Source: Aphrocallistes beatrix (taxonomy: Eukaryota; Porifera; Hexactinellida; Sceptrulophora; Aphrocallistidae). From it: a stretch of DNA of 64,000 nucleotides. Position numbers and translations under genes: made by a program. Within the stretch, counting starts at the first letter, position 1. Each line of letters starts with the position of its first letter. A model generated the notes under the pieces. The model worked only from the letters and a program-made list of their open reading frames with translations, did not search any database and was not told where the DNA came from. The stretch is taken from positions 992,001 to 1,056,000 of the forward strand of contig OY725488.1 of NCBI GenBank assembly GCA_963281255.1, given 5' to 3'. Below, piece by piece: positions 43,801-51,169 of the stretch.

Positions 43801-45822
43801 TTTCATACTGATGGTACAACCTCTCAGGTGAAGTTACGATGACGAGAGAAATTAAACTAATATTAGGCTTATTCTCAGGATCTGTAACATTCAAGATTCC
43901 GGTATGGATCCTGATGAAGAGGAGTGGGCGGTAAATCATATCCATAATGAAGGATAAAACGACCAATACTTGCAGAAGAATGCAAATTATAATAAACAGA
44001 ATTTTGAAGAAGGAAATGATCGATTCTTTCGTGATTCCATTAAATTCAAATTTACCCCAACGGTCACAATTAAGTGAAGCACACATTAATAAATAAAACC
44101 ATTTTCTTTTGACAATTTCCAAGTCGCACTTGTACTTCCTTCGGCTTGTGGTAATTTCTGGGGGATTCTCTGCGATTTCATCAACTGTGGTCAAAGGTAA
44201 CATATCGTATACTTGAGCCATTTGTAATAGAAAATACACTGAGGCGTTAAATACATGTACATAGGTATTTCAACAGTTTTTATATAGTCTCGTGAGCGTG
44301 ACACGTGATCTCCACACTACAAGGCTAACTATGAAAATAAACGAATCGGACACGACGTGATCTCTCATAGTCACATTTAATATACTTCGTATATAATGTG
44401 GTGATCAGACAAGTAATGCAAATAAATATTGCATCATTTAAGAAGATTTTATCTCCTTAAAAGGTAAAATTCGTGTGATATAGAAATTCTTGCTAGGAAC
44501 TAAGAGCAATGAAAAAGGAAAGTAATCAATCCTGAAAGCATGAAGAAGCAGAAAGACTTACTTGTCCGGATGGAGGATGCGAATCCCGTCTACCTCAGGC
44601 AGCAAGACAATCGGACCAGTGAGGGTAGACTTCACCCAGTGCTCCCCTCTGCGGGAGTGCACAAGAAGGGTGTGCTCCCAGGCCAGGGCGACGGCGTCAG
44701 TGCCGAGCCAGCAGATCTGAGAAGGGGGCGTGTCTCGCTTCGTCTTGGCCAGAGACACCTCAAGGTCTGCTTGTCTGTGTGGGGCAGACGGGTCTCCCAT
44801 CCACAGCCATCCCTGTTGTGAGTTGAATAGGGCTAGCTTCTGGGGGGACGCCTCGGTTCTGATGGAGAGTGCCATGCGGTCCCATCTGATGTCTCCCTGA
44901 CAGCTACGAAATGTCAAATTAAATGTCATGCAAATCAAATGGCTAACTAAACTATAAAATAATCGGATATTTAAATTCTAACAAATATAACCATCAAAAT
45001 ATAATACCGTTCACCAAAAAATTGATGTTAATTAATTTTCTGATTATGTTATAAAGATGAAACAGCTCACCTTGTCTTTACGACTATCTCGTCTGCACTC
45101 TCGACAGAAGAAGAGAAGAGGCGACCGTTGAAGGAAGATAGGATGGACACAGAATCTTGTATTTCAAGCGGAACCCAACAATCGGGCGCCTGACCCTCTG
45201 GCACTCCTGGGAGCTCAGCAGAGGTCTTCATGCGCGGTTCGTTGATGCTAGTGCAGTAGGAGAAGTGCATAGAGGCTGTGAGACACGCCACTCCCGTGCC
45301 GTAGCGAGTTGGGAAGAATTGTACTTCTAAGATTTTGCCCTGTCCTTGTGGGAGAATGTTCTGGGCTTGGGTCTAACAATGGAGAAGTAACACTTGATAT
45401 ATTTTTACAATGATCCAAATTTTAAGCTTGGGATATACTACCTTCGTTCTCCCAATCAAGTCAAACTTCTTCATGATTCCAGTCTCTGAAACGACTATAA
45501 GCTCTTCATTCTGTGTCCAGCCCATCCCTGCCACAATCCCGCCATCCCACTTCACGATAGCAATCGGTTTACCGGTCGGGAGGTAGAGGTGGATTCTTTC
45601 CTGCGAGACAGTCCCCAGCTCCTTGTCCTTCTCCGTCAGTCTCCGCGGGTCAACCACGACGGCAATGTAGCCCCCGTAGGGAGCGGGCACCACGAGGCTC
45701 TTGTCTAGGTCAACCAAGTCCATCCAATCCATGTCGTAGAACTCAAACCTTCGGAGGTACAGGTTCCCCAGCTGGTCCCAGTTCTCCGTCACCCTGGACT
45801 GGATCTCACTAATGTTACTCAT
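37865..45822 (-). CDS. VPS16: HOPS/CORVET subunit VPS16, 7 coding exons
   Basis: Core subunit of the CORVET and HOPS tethering complexes for endosome and lysosome fusion. Exons: 45822-45442, 45372-45071, 44903-44562, 39699-39345, 39276-39082, 38945-38443, 38378-37865; GT-AG with agreeing phases (0, 2, 2, 0, 0, 2), total 863 residues (human 839). The N-terminal beta-propeller half carries FEFYDMDWMDL, VPAPYGGYIAV, and LLPEVDGIRIL. The C-terminal alpha-solenoid carries LNDALKLYSQKE, PMTYSQL, TPGISYSFIAEKA, EQIPLLLDMGRDEIGL, GDFLLAIRNRPTA and ARSKKPVIGYEPFVEVC. All match the human protein in order. Exons 1-3 end with a donor at 44561, and exon 4 begins at 39699, so the third intron is 4.9 kb and contains two complete 7TM genes in the same orientation. 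Confidence 0.95.
40143..41729 (-). CDS. 7TM protein, candidate gustatory-receptor-like, copy 1
   Basis: Intronless, 528 residues from MEGYAML (the frame is open upstream but this ATG aligns with the start of copy 2). Seven hydrophobic segments are visible: ILLIIICILLQVLFFIAFIM; the LYGLIALYSTAFLFI region; GIAHLFVIVSSCLLVVYWII; the segment ending VIVCFLIRIA; INITILIFSVV; FILWYLVHLVSVWFMVD; and TVTSVIGFGAGTIMVFLVEA near the C terminus. The longest hydrophilic loop is between segments 4 and 5, and the last segment follows RFSMSFFGVVTRG. These are features of the insect chemoreceptor/GR-like superfamily, so that family is proposed, but it is not proven. It lies in a VPS16 intron on the same strand. 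Confidence 0.75.
   Translation of the reverse strand: MEGYAMLSREPGDEKEDSAETTTSRRNYWEIVKRIWFDPVLSCAQLNCGRWGEFKFNGITKESIISFFKILLIIICILLQVLFFIAFIMDMIYRPLLFIRIHTGILNVTDPENKPNISLISLVIVTSPERLYHQYENWFLFTWDYLYGLIALYSTAFLFITSWNVHYHGHDGFRKLISNISEFKEDIQNAERDFREIKGEKEKPTCSEQFISFISFSDKRVQKLYSQFRWGIAHLFVIVSSCLLVVYWIIINVIGWFLNSQSSNFVTQDSNIALVLMILDSFHWHIAPVIVCFLIRIACMEVTTHLDKLCYEYVQKVICSKDERLNVQQQQGDPPVAVVHSNVLEDASEIQPVFQVHQPRQPIELWKDFYQRIKRVSAITNQYQRISSINITILIFSVVRISVHYITEDTTIIDGFLSHDWIDLSRFILWYLVHLVSVWFMVDAMATLNYKLDHFTDDIMVLFSDLESPTIPDDIQKQLDLCRHSKTRFSMSFFGVVTRGTVTSVIGFGAGTIMVFLVEAMKLALYNV
41897..42072. repeat. 176-bp near-perfect foldback upstream of 7TM copy 1
   Basis: Arms of about 85 bp, GGAGATAATAGT(A/C)AGTAAAT at the left and its inverse at the right, around a short centre (GCATAATGT). 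Only the right-arm-like part is recognisable at the matching place in copy 2 (near 44430-44460). Confidence 0.8.
42090..42237. mobile_element. MITE with 8-bp target duplication AAAATTCG
   Basis: 148-bp insert flanked by AAAATTCG at 42082-42089 and 42238-42245. Ends GGCATGCCTAAT.../...ATTAGGCATGCC; the interior has tandem TAATTTCCGGGACGGGA units. The sister copy of the duplication has the uninterrupted site AAAATTCGTGTG near 44466. An 8-bp duplication suggests hAT-type mobilisation. Same family as 57124-57178. Confidence 0.88.
42623..44221 (-). CDS. 7TM protein, candidate gustatory-receptor-like, copy 2
   Basis: Intronless, 532 residues from MAQVYDML. Downstream of MDMIYRPLLF (about residue 100) it differs from copy 1 at only four residues (R/G, V/I, D/G, D/N) over about 430, but the first hundred residues are clearly diverged (ITTSRRKYKCDLEIVKRKWF against TTTSRRNYWEIVKRIWF in copy 1), including substitutions in the first membrane segment. 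Topology is the same: seven membrane segments and a long loop between segments 4 and 5. It lies in the VPS16 intron on the same strand, immediately 5' of copy 1 in transcription order. Confidence 0.75.
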   Translation of the reverse strand: MAQVYDMLPLTTVDEIAENPPEITTSRRKYKCDLEIVKRKWFYLLMCASLNCDRWGKFEFNGITKESIISFFKILFIIICILLQVLVVLSFIMDMIYRPLLFIRIHTGILNVTDPENKPNISLISLVIVTSPERLYHQYENWFLFTWDYLYGLIALYSTAFLFITSWNVHYHGHDGFRKLISNISEFKEDIQNAERDFREIKGEKEKPTCSEQFISFISFSDKRVQKLYSQFRWGIAHLFVIVSSCLLVVYWIIINVIGWFLNSQSSNFVTQDSNIALVLMILDSFHWHIAPVIVCFLIRIACMEVTTHLDKLCYEYVQKVICSKDERLNVQQQQGDPPVAVVHSNVLEDASEIQPVFQVHQPRQPIELWKDFYQRIKRVSAITNQYQRISSINITILIFSVVGISIHYITEDTTIIDGFLSHDWIDLSRFILWYLVHLVSVWFMVDAMATLNYKLDHFTDDIMVLFSGLESPTIPDDIQKQLNLCRHSKTRFSMSFFGVVTRGTVTSVIGFGAGTIMVFLVEAMKLALYNV

Positions 45823-45989
45823 CTCCAATCTAGTCTCGTAGGAATGGAATGGGAAAGATTTTAGAATGCTAAGTAGGTCTTAGCTTGTAAAAAGGTTCCC
45901 TTCCTAACAGGGCATTATTGAAATTTCAGTCATTTGTACGTATTTTAACAAATCCAAAAATTGTACACCCTTACTATTAAAACTCGATT

Positions 45990-46712
45990 ATTGTACGTAT
46001 ATATATATATATCTGTAACGAATTGATTGAAGAAACTGCCGGGTGCAGAAGGCTGATTTTTGGCATGTGGGAGTCTTTTGGCTATGGCTCCAGTAAGTTC
46101 TGAGTTCAGAGCAAAATGTCGACTCATCATGGAATTATGACGTCATTGTCACATTTTTAAAAGTTAAGCAACACAGTTATTCGGGCATAACTCAGCCATT
46201 ATAGGAGATAGAAGCAGGCCTTCATCCAGGCGTACTGGGCGCGCCTAGAGGCGCGTATTTGATCCAATGGATCATAATTAGGCGTATGATTTAGGCGCGC
46301 GGCATACGCCTACTTAGGCGCGTGGTATAAAACATATATAAAAATGCAGAGTCTAGGCGCGTAGAAAAATGGTGGCGCCCATTTAGGCGTATGACTTTGG
46401 AAAGCTGGATGAAACCCTGGATAGAAGGCTGAAATTTTAATAGAATTTGTATGCTAACATACCTCACATATGATGTAACTATCATCAAAAAATGATGACT
46501 CATCACTTTGTTATTACGTCATCATTACTCATCAAAATTTTAAAAATTGACAAATTTGGTGATTTTCGAGGAAATCGATTTTAAAACTAAGATGGTCATA
46601 TTTAGAGATGATATCTCCCTTATAATTAACCAATGTCACCTCCAGGCGACCGAAGGGAGCCTCCCGCGGACACGAAGTGTCCGCCAGCCGCGCAGCGCAA
46701 GCAAGCGAATTA
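45990..46712. mobile_element. Composite repeat element, family shared with 18280-19685
   Basis: Left block with GAATTGATTGAAGAA and GGCATGTGGG; right block CTCCAGGCGACCG, hairpin GCGGACACGAAGTGTCCGC and AGCCGCGCAGCGCAAGCAAG. The interior contains an inserted hAT-like MITE (46215-46419). Noncoding; Helitron-like affinity is possible but unproven. It lies between VPS16 and the glycosyltransferase-like gene. Confidence 0.5.
46215..46419. mobile_element. hAT-like MITE with 8-bp target duplication GATAGAAG
   Basis: 205-bp insert with inverted ends CAGG(C/G)(C/T)TTCATCCAG, flanked by perfect GATAGAAG at 46207-46214 and 46420-46427. Interior rich in 'ggcgcgcctaggcg' units. Nested in the 45990-46712 element. 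Confidence 0.82.
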
Positions 46713-46893
46713 CTATTATAACGAAATATGTATTGATAATAGACATGTTGATACTTGTAGTGAATTATCGAACTTGTAATATTGCATTTTCATAAGCGGT
46801 TTCTTAAGATAAAACTGTCCCCAGCAAATAAAAGAATAAACAAATTATGTGAGTGTTATTTTATGTAAAAGTAAGAAAAAAATAAGTAGAAAA

Positions 46894-48060
46894 TCAAATT
46901 ATTAAGTTCTGTTTAACAAATTCTACTAAATCGAGACGGAGCGGAGTGTGATAAGTAATCGGGTCAAAAGCAACATATTTAAAGTTCCACAAATGGAACT
47001 TCTGCAAAACATTTCCTTTTGATTTTCCTGTTTTTCGGCTAGGAGGGTGAATTACAAACAGGTTGTCTTTCGAAGTACCTCGCAGAGAATTATATTCTGC
47101 GCATTTCTTTCTACAAATCATAGATTGGGGCAAAAGAACAATATTTAATTGATTCGTTTTATCACAGCCATGCCACTCCTCATCTGCTCCCTTTTCTTTC
47201 CAATACAGTTGCATTGCTACAAGGGCGTTGTTTAGTTTAATTTGGTCGTCGAGAGAATTTTCGAATCTCATTCGAGCAAAAAGACTCAAGACACCTTTTG
47301 ATACAGTGAGTGACCTCAAATAGAAACTGCCCATACAAACAGTAGCTCCTAGTACCTGAAAAGCACTAGAAGGGTAAGTGCCCATTCCAGCCACAAGATC
47401 TGCTCCTTGTCGCAAGAATAAATCTACGAAATTCGGTTTCACTGGGACAGCATCCACATCAAAGTGGAGGATGTCAAAGCCCCAAATACTCAACAACCAG
47501 AACACAACTATTCTCGTCATAAATAAATTCTTCTTTCCAGTACTGTTTTCCAGTCCCAACAGACTCTGAACCTCAGTTTTTGAGAAACAAACATGTACAA
47601 CAGTAGTGAACTGTGATAACACTCCACAAGTCTCATCATCCATCGCGACAACTAACAGGCTATCTAGAATGTGAGTGGAGTTCTGAAGAATGACATGTGC
47701 GATCCAGTTGAAGAATATAGGGACATAACTCGCCGTGATCGCCATGGGCATCAAAAGGCACTTTCCAATGGAATGAGATTTCATGTGCAATTCTGAAAAT
47801 ATGTAAGGGTGTGATGACAGGATGTCTTCAATGGAAGAGGAGAAAGGCCACGAAAATAAATATTCTTCAGGATAGCGAGGCGATTTAATATTCGAGTTAA
47901 AATTACATTTCTGATGGACAACATGTGTACGTTTTGAAAAATTATCGATTCGTAGTTTATTTGAAAAGAAAGAAAATACATTTTTGGTAAAAAATATAAT
48001 CAATAATGATAATAAGATTGATAAAAGAATAGATTTTCTTGGGAAGCATTTGTGTAACAT
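46894..48060 (-). CDS. Type II membrane glycosyltransferase-like protein
   Basis: Intronless, 388 residues from MLHKCFPRKS. A short basic cytosolic end and a single signal-anchor (SILLSILLSLLIIFFTKNVF) point to a Golgi/ER type II protein. The lumenal domain resembles nucleotide-diphospho-sugar transferases of the Nucleotid_trans (PF03407) kind: KKNLFMTRIVVFWLLSIWGF, then a DxD-type HFDVDAVPVKP motif expected to bind metal and sugar nucleotide, then GADLVAGMGTYP, and a late FVIHPPSRKTGK stretch. Donor and acceptor are not predictable. It is transcribed divergently from the second NHL gene across 349 bp. Confidence 0.7.
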   Translation of the reverse strand: MLHKCFPRKSILLSILLSLLIIFFTKNVFSFFSNKLRIDNFSKRTHVVHQKCNFNSNIKSPRYPEEYLFSWPFSSSIEDILSSHPYIFSELHMKSHSIGKCLLMPMAITASYVPIFFNWIAHVILQNSTHILDSLLVVAMDDETCGVLSQFTTVVHVCFSKTEVQSLLGLENSTGKKNLFMTRIVVFWLLSIWGFDILHFDVDAVPVKPNFVDLFLRQGADLVAGMGTYPSSAFQVLGATVCMGSFYLRSLTVSKGVLSLFARMRFENSLDDQIKLNNALVAMQLYWKEKGADEEWHGCDKTNQLNIVLLPQSMICRKKCAEYNSLRGTSKDNLFVIHPPSRKTGKSKGNVLQKFHLWNFKYVAFDPITYHTPLRLDLVEFVKQNLII

Positions 48061-48409
48061 CTTCACGATTAAAAATTCTAATATAAACTCGTTTCTAACA
48101 TAGAATAAGTAGGGATACGTATATTGAAAATAAATTTACTAGATATTCACTTGCTACAAATACATGAAAGTCCCGAGTTATGGCCCTGTGACTCACATGC
48201 AACCCTCAGACAATAGGAGCAACCATATAAATAATCAAATGTCACAATTCATTATAAAGCTCTGCCCAAAAAGTTAATGAAGCAATACAACCAGTTAATT
48301 AATTAATATATAAAATATTGGCCAAAAGAATTCGGCATATTTCTCTACAAAGCATAAATCTTTTTAAAAAGTTAATTCAATCTCAAATTAAACACAAACA
48401 AACTGAAAA
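48061..48409. other. Bidirectional promoter region
   Basis: 349 bp between two divergent starts (glycosyltransferase-like, minus; NHL copy B, plus). AT-rich with TATATAAAATAT near 48308; probably holds both promoters. Confidence 0.4.
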
Positions 48410-49651
48410 ATGAGCAAACAGAGAAGACCGAGCATGTTAATGCAAATCAACGTAAATGAAAAAGATCCGACTGAGATATTCCAGATTCTAGAAGAAAAGA
48501 TCAGAGAAAGATTCTTTGCGATTATTGAGAAGCTAATATCTAGAAGAGATGAATTAATCGCCAAACTACAACAGATCAAACTAGACTGTCAAATCAGAGA
48601 TCAAGCTAGAAAAAAATCTGAACAAGAGTTAGAATCTTTAAGAAAACAAGTAGAAAAATTACCAACTGATAATCCATTCGCGTCAGAGTTTAAAAAAAGT
48701 TGTCTTGAAAAGTTGGAAATAGACAGGAAGAAATTTGAAATATCAGTAGTCCCGAATCTGTTGTTTACTTGCAATAGCATCAATCTAGAAAGGAAGATCA
48801 AGGAGCTGGGAAATGTTCAGAACGCTTCTGATTTCTATCAAAGTAAGCAATACCCCATTTTGTGGAATGGGCACAAAGGAAGTCGTTTAAACGAGTACGA
48901 TTCCCCTAGAGCTATCGCTCTTGACAACAAAAGGGATCGGCTTTACATAGCAGATAGCGAGAATAAGCGGATTGTGATATGCTCCAAGTATGGGGAACAA
49001 ATCTCAGAGATAAGTAGGGACTTGAATTCACCGTATGGAGTAGCACTGGGTAGCTTCAACGATTTATACGTAACAGATGATGCTAACCACGCTCTTCTAA
49101 AATATTCTGTTCTAAATTCGGATCTGGTTCAATCAGTGACGAAGTTTGGAAAAAAAATAGAAAATTTTAATTACCCTAAAGGGTTAGACACCGATTCAAA
49201 CGGACACATATTTATTGCTGACAGTAGGAACAATCGAGTAGTAGTGTTGGGTCCACATTTCGAGTTGAAGGACTTGCTAGGGAAAGGAGCATTGAAGGAA
49301 CCTCTAGATGTGAAAGTAAGGAATGGCAAGCAAATCTATGTGTTAGATCGAAGCAGGGAGAAACTACATGTATTTTCAATATATGGCATAAAAGAGAGCG
49401 CTCGAATAGACCTAACCTCCATGTTCCAGCCAATGTTCTTCACATTTGATCGGAGAGAGAACCTAATAGTGAGTGATTATCACCGTGGATGTGTCAAGAT
49501 ATTCGGACAGGACGGACTCTTGCTGCAGAGTATTGGGAAACAAGGAAAGGATAAAGGAGAATTCATACGGCCGACTGGAGTAGCGATATCGGATGATGGG
49601 TTGCTAATTGCAATGTCAGAGAGTCAATGGTTACCACTGCAAATATTCTAG
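48410..49651 (+). CDS. Coiled-coil/NHL-repeat protein, copy B
   Basis: Intronless, 413 residues. N-terminal coiled coil at about residues 18-125 (EKIRERFFAIIEKLISRRDE, KKSEQELESLRKQVEKL), then NHL units from about 145: SPRAIALDNKRDRLYIADSE, SPYGVALGSFNDLYVTDDAN, YPKGLDTDSNGHIFIADSRN, EPLDVKVRNGKQIYVLDRSR and RPTGVAISDDGLLIAMS, i.e. a near-complete six-bladed propeller. No RING, B-box or membrane segment. Same architecture and length as copy A at 15104-16348, but the sequences are well diverged. Confidence 0.88.
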   Translation: MSKQRRPSMLMQINVNEKDPTEIFQILEEKIRERFFAIIEKLISRRDELIAKLQQIKLDCQIRDQARKKSEQELESLRKQVEKLPTDNPFASEFKKSCLEKLEIDRKKFEISVVPNLLFTCNSINLERKIKELGNVQNASDFYQSKQYPILWNGHKGSRLNEYDSPRAIALDNKRDRLYIADSENKRIVICSKYGEQISEISRDLNSPYGVALGSFNDLYVTDDANHALLKYSVLNSDLVQSVTKFGKKIENFNYPKGLDTDSNGHIFIADSRNNRVVVLGPHFELKDLLGKGALKEPLDVKVRNGKQIYVLDRSREKLHVFSIYGIKESARIDLTSMFQPMFFTFDRRENLIVSDYHRGCVKIFGQDGLLLQSIGKQGKDKGEFIRPTGVAISDDGLLIAMSESQWLPLQIF

Positions 49652-50024
49652 TCGTACGATGCTCGTTACAGGACAAATGCTCAAATCATTTTGCTAAATA
49701 TACTACATAATTGCTTTGCTATCTAGATAATACGTAATATAATACGTAACATTAAATTGATATTATGTTGAAACAAATATTATACAGGTCTATTTAGCCA
49801 CGTGAAATTAGACAACATTTTGAAACCAACATTCGCATATTCTGTCATTATTTCACCAAAATAACAAGTTGGGATGTGTTTTTAAAATAGTAAGCGGAGT
49901 ATTTACCAATCTTTCCACTTTCTTATAAGACCAGTTATATTGGAAACAAACCAACAACTAATCGCCTGAATATACACAACACAGAACAAACAGAACATTC
50001 AACCAAGCGAATAATTTTTGGAAA
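49652..50024. other. Intergenic spacer
   Basis: 373 bp between the NHL copy B stop and the cytochrome b5 reductase start, same strand. Nothing coding seen. Confidence 0.4.
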
Positions 50025-50927
50025 ATGGAAGGGTGGGTTCTTCCTACGACAATCATACTTGGTCTCATTTTAATCGGAGGAATGTACTTGATACGACGAG
50101 GTAGGTCAAAGAGTCTTGTTGCCTTGGAGGATCCGCAAAAGACTATATCTGTGAGACTGATTCGTAAAGATAGAGTATCGCATGACACAAGACGGTTCCG
50201 ATTCGCCCTATCTAGTTTTGAACATACGCTAGGTTTGCCGATAGGGAGACACATCTATCTCTCTGCCGATATTGCCGGTCATCAAGTGAGCCGTCCGTAC
50301 ACCCCCACATCCTTGGACGATCAGAAAGGGTATTTTGAACTGGTAATCAAAGTCTATTTCGCAGGAGTTCACCCAAAGTTTCCAGATGGTGGGAAAATGT
50401 CACAACACCTAGAGCGATTGCAGCTAGGCGATGATGTTCTAGTGAAAGGACCGAAAGGAAGATTAACTTATAAAGGAAGAGGAGAATTCGCGATTACTGA
50501 CGCTCTAGGAAGGAACGAACGAACAAAGATGGTGTCTCATGTTGGGATGATAGCGGGTGGAACCGGAATAACACCAATGTACCAGATAATCCAAGCAATG
50601 TTTCGCGATAATAATGATAGGACAAACATTAGCTTACTTTTCGCAAACCAAACTGAAGATGATATTCTGATTCGTGAAGAGCTCGAGACATTTTCGAAGC
50701 AAAATTCAGACCGATTCCACCTTTGGTATACCCTCGATAGGCCTGGTGAAGGGTGGGGATACAGCTCTGGCTTCGTGAACGAAGAGATGGTGAGGGAGAG
50801 GCTGCCTCCCCCTGGAGACGAGGTGCTCATTTTGATATGTGGCCCTCCTCCCATGGTAGAGTACGCGTGCCGACCTAACTTAGAGAAAGCTGGATTCGAT
50901 CTGAACACCCAAATGTTCGTATTCTAG
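50025..50927 (+). CDS. CYB5R: NADH-cytochrome b5 reductase
   Basis: Transfers electrons from NADH through FAD to cytochrome b5 for fatty-acid desaturation and sterol synthesis; ER or mitochondrial outer membrane. Intronless, 300 residues, the usual length. N-terminal membrane anchor (LPTTIILGLILIGGMYLIRR), FAD-binding motif SRPYTPTS, KVYFAGVHPKFPDGGKMSQH, NADH-binding GMIAGGTGITPMYQII, and the terminal CGPPPMVEYACRPNLEK plus FVF end, all as in CYB5R1/CYB5R3. The exact vertebrate orthologue cannot be distinguished. Confidence 0.95.
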   Translation: MEGWVLPTTIILGLILIGGMYLIRRGRSKSLVALEDPQKTISVRLIRKDRVSHDTRRFRFALSSFEHTLGLPIGRHIYLSADIAGHQVSRPYTPTSLDDQKGYFELVIKVYFAGVHPKFPDGGKMSQHLERLQLGDDVLVKGPKGRLTYKGRGEFAITDALGRNERTKMVSHVGMIAGGTGITPMYQIIQAMFRDNNDRTNISLLFANQTEDDILIREELETFSKQNSDRFHLWYTLDRPGEGWGYSSGFVNEEMVRERLPPPGDEVLILICGPPPMVEYACRPNLEKAGFDLNTQMFVF

Positions 50928-51169
50928 GCGAATTTTATGTATTAAATATTAGACTTGGAAACGTAATCTTAGCTTCGTTCTTTGGTAAATATATACTACG
51001 CTATAATGATGATCCTTTCATGCACAGACATAATATAATATACAGTAACGATAGACGATGTATATGTTCAGGTTAAATTGTACTGAAAAGCACTTATAAA
51101 ATCCTATAAATAGTCGCTCTAACTAATAATTCATAATGTAAATGGAAATTAACATCTTTCAGAAGCGTC

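Larger units (their letters stand above)
39865..44505. repeat. Tandem duplication of a ~2.4-kb unit inside the VPS16 intron
   Basis: Two direct copies, about 39865-42280 and 42350-44505, each holding one 7TM gene plus flanks; both begin near ATTAAATTATTTGGATATGG and end near CTTGCTAGGAACTA. Spacer and 5' parts have diverged by substitutions and insertions, while most of the coding block is nearly identical. Confidence 0.9.
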
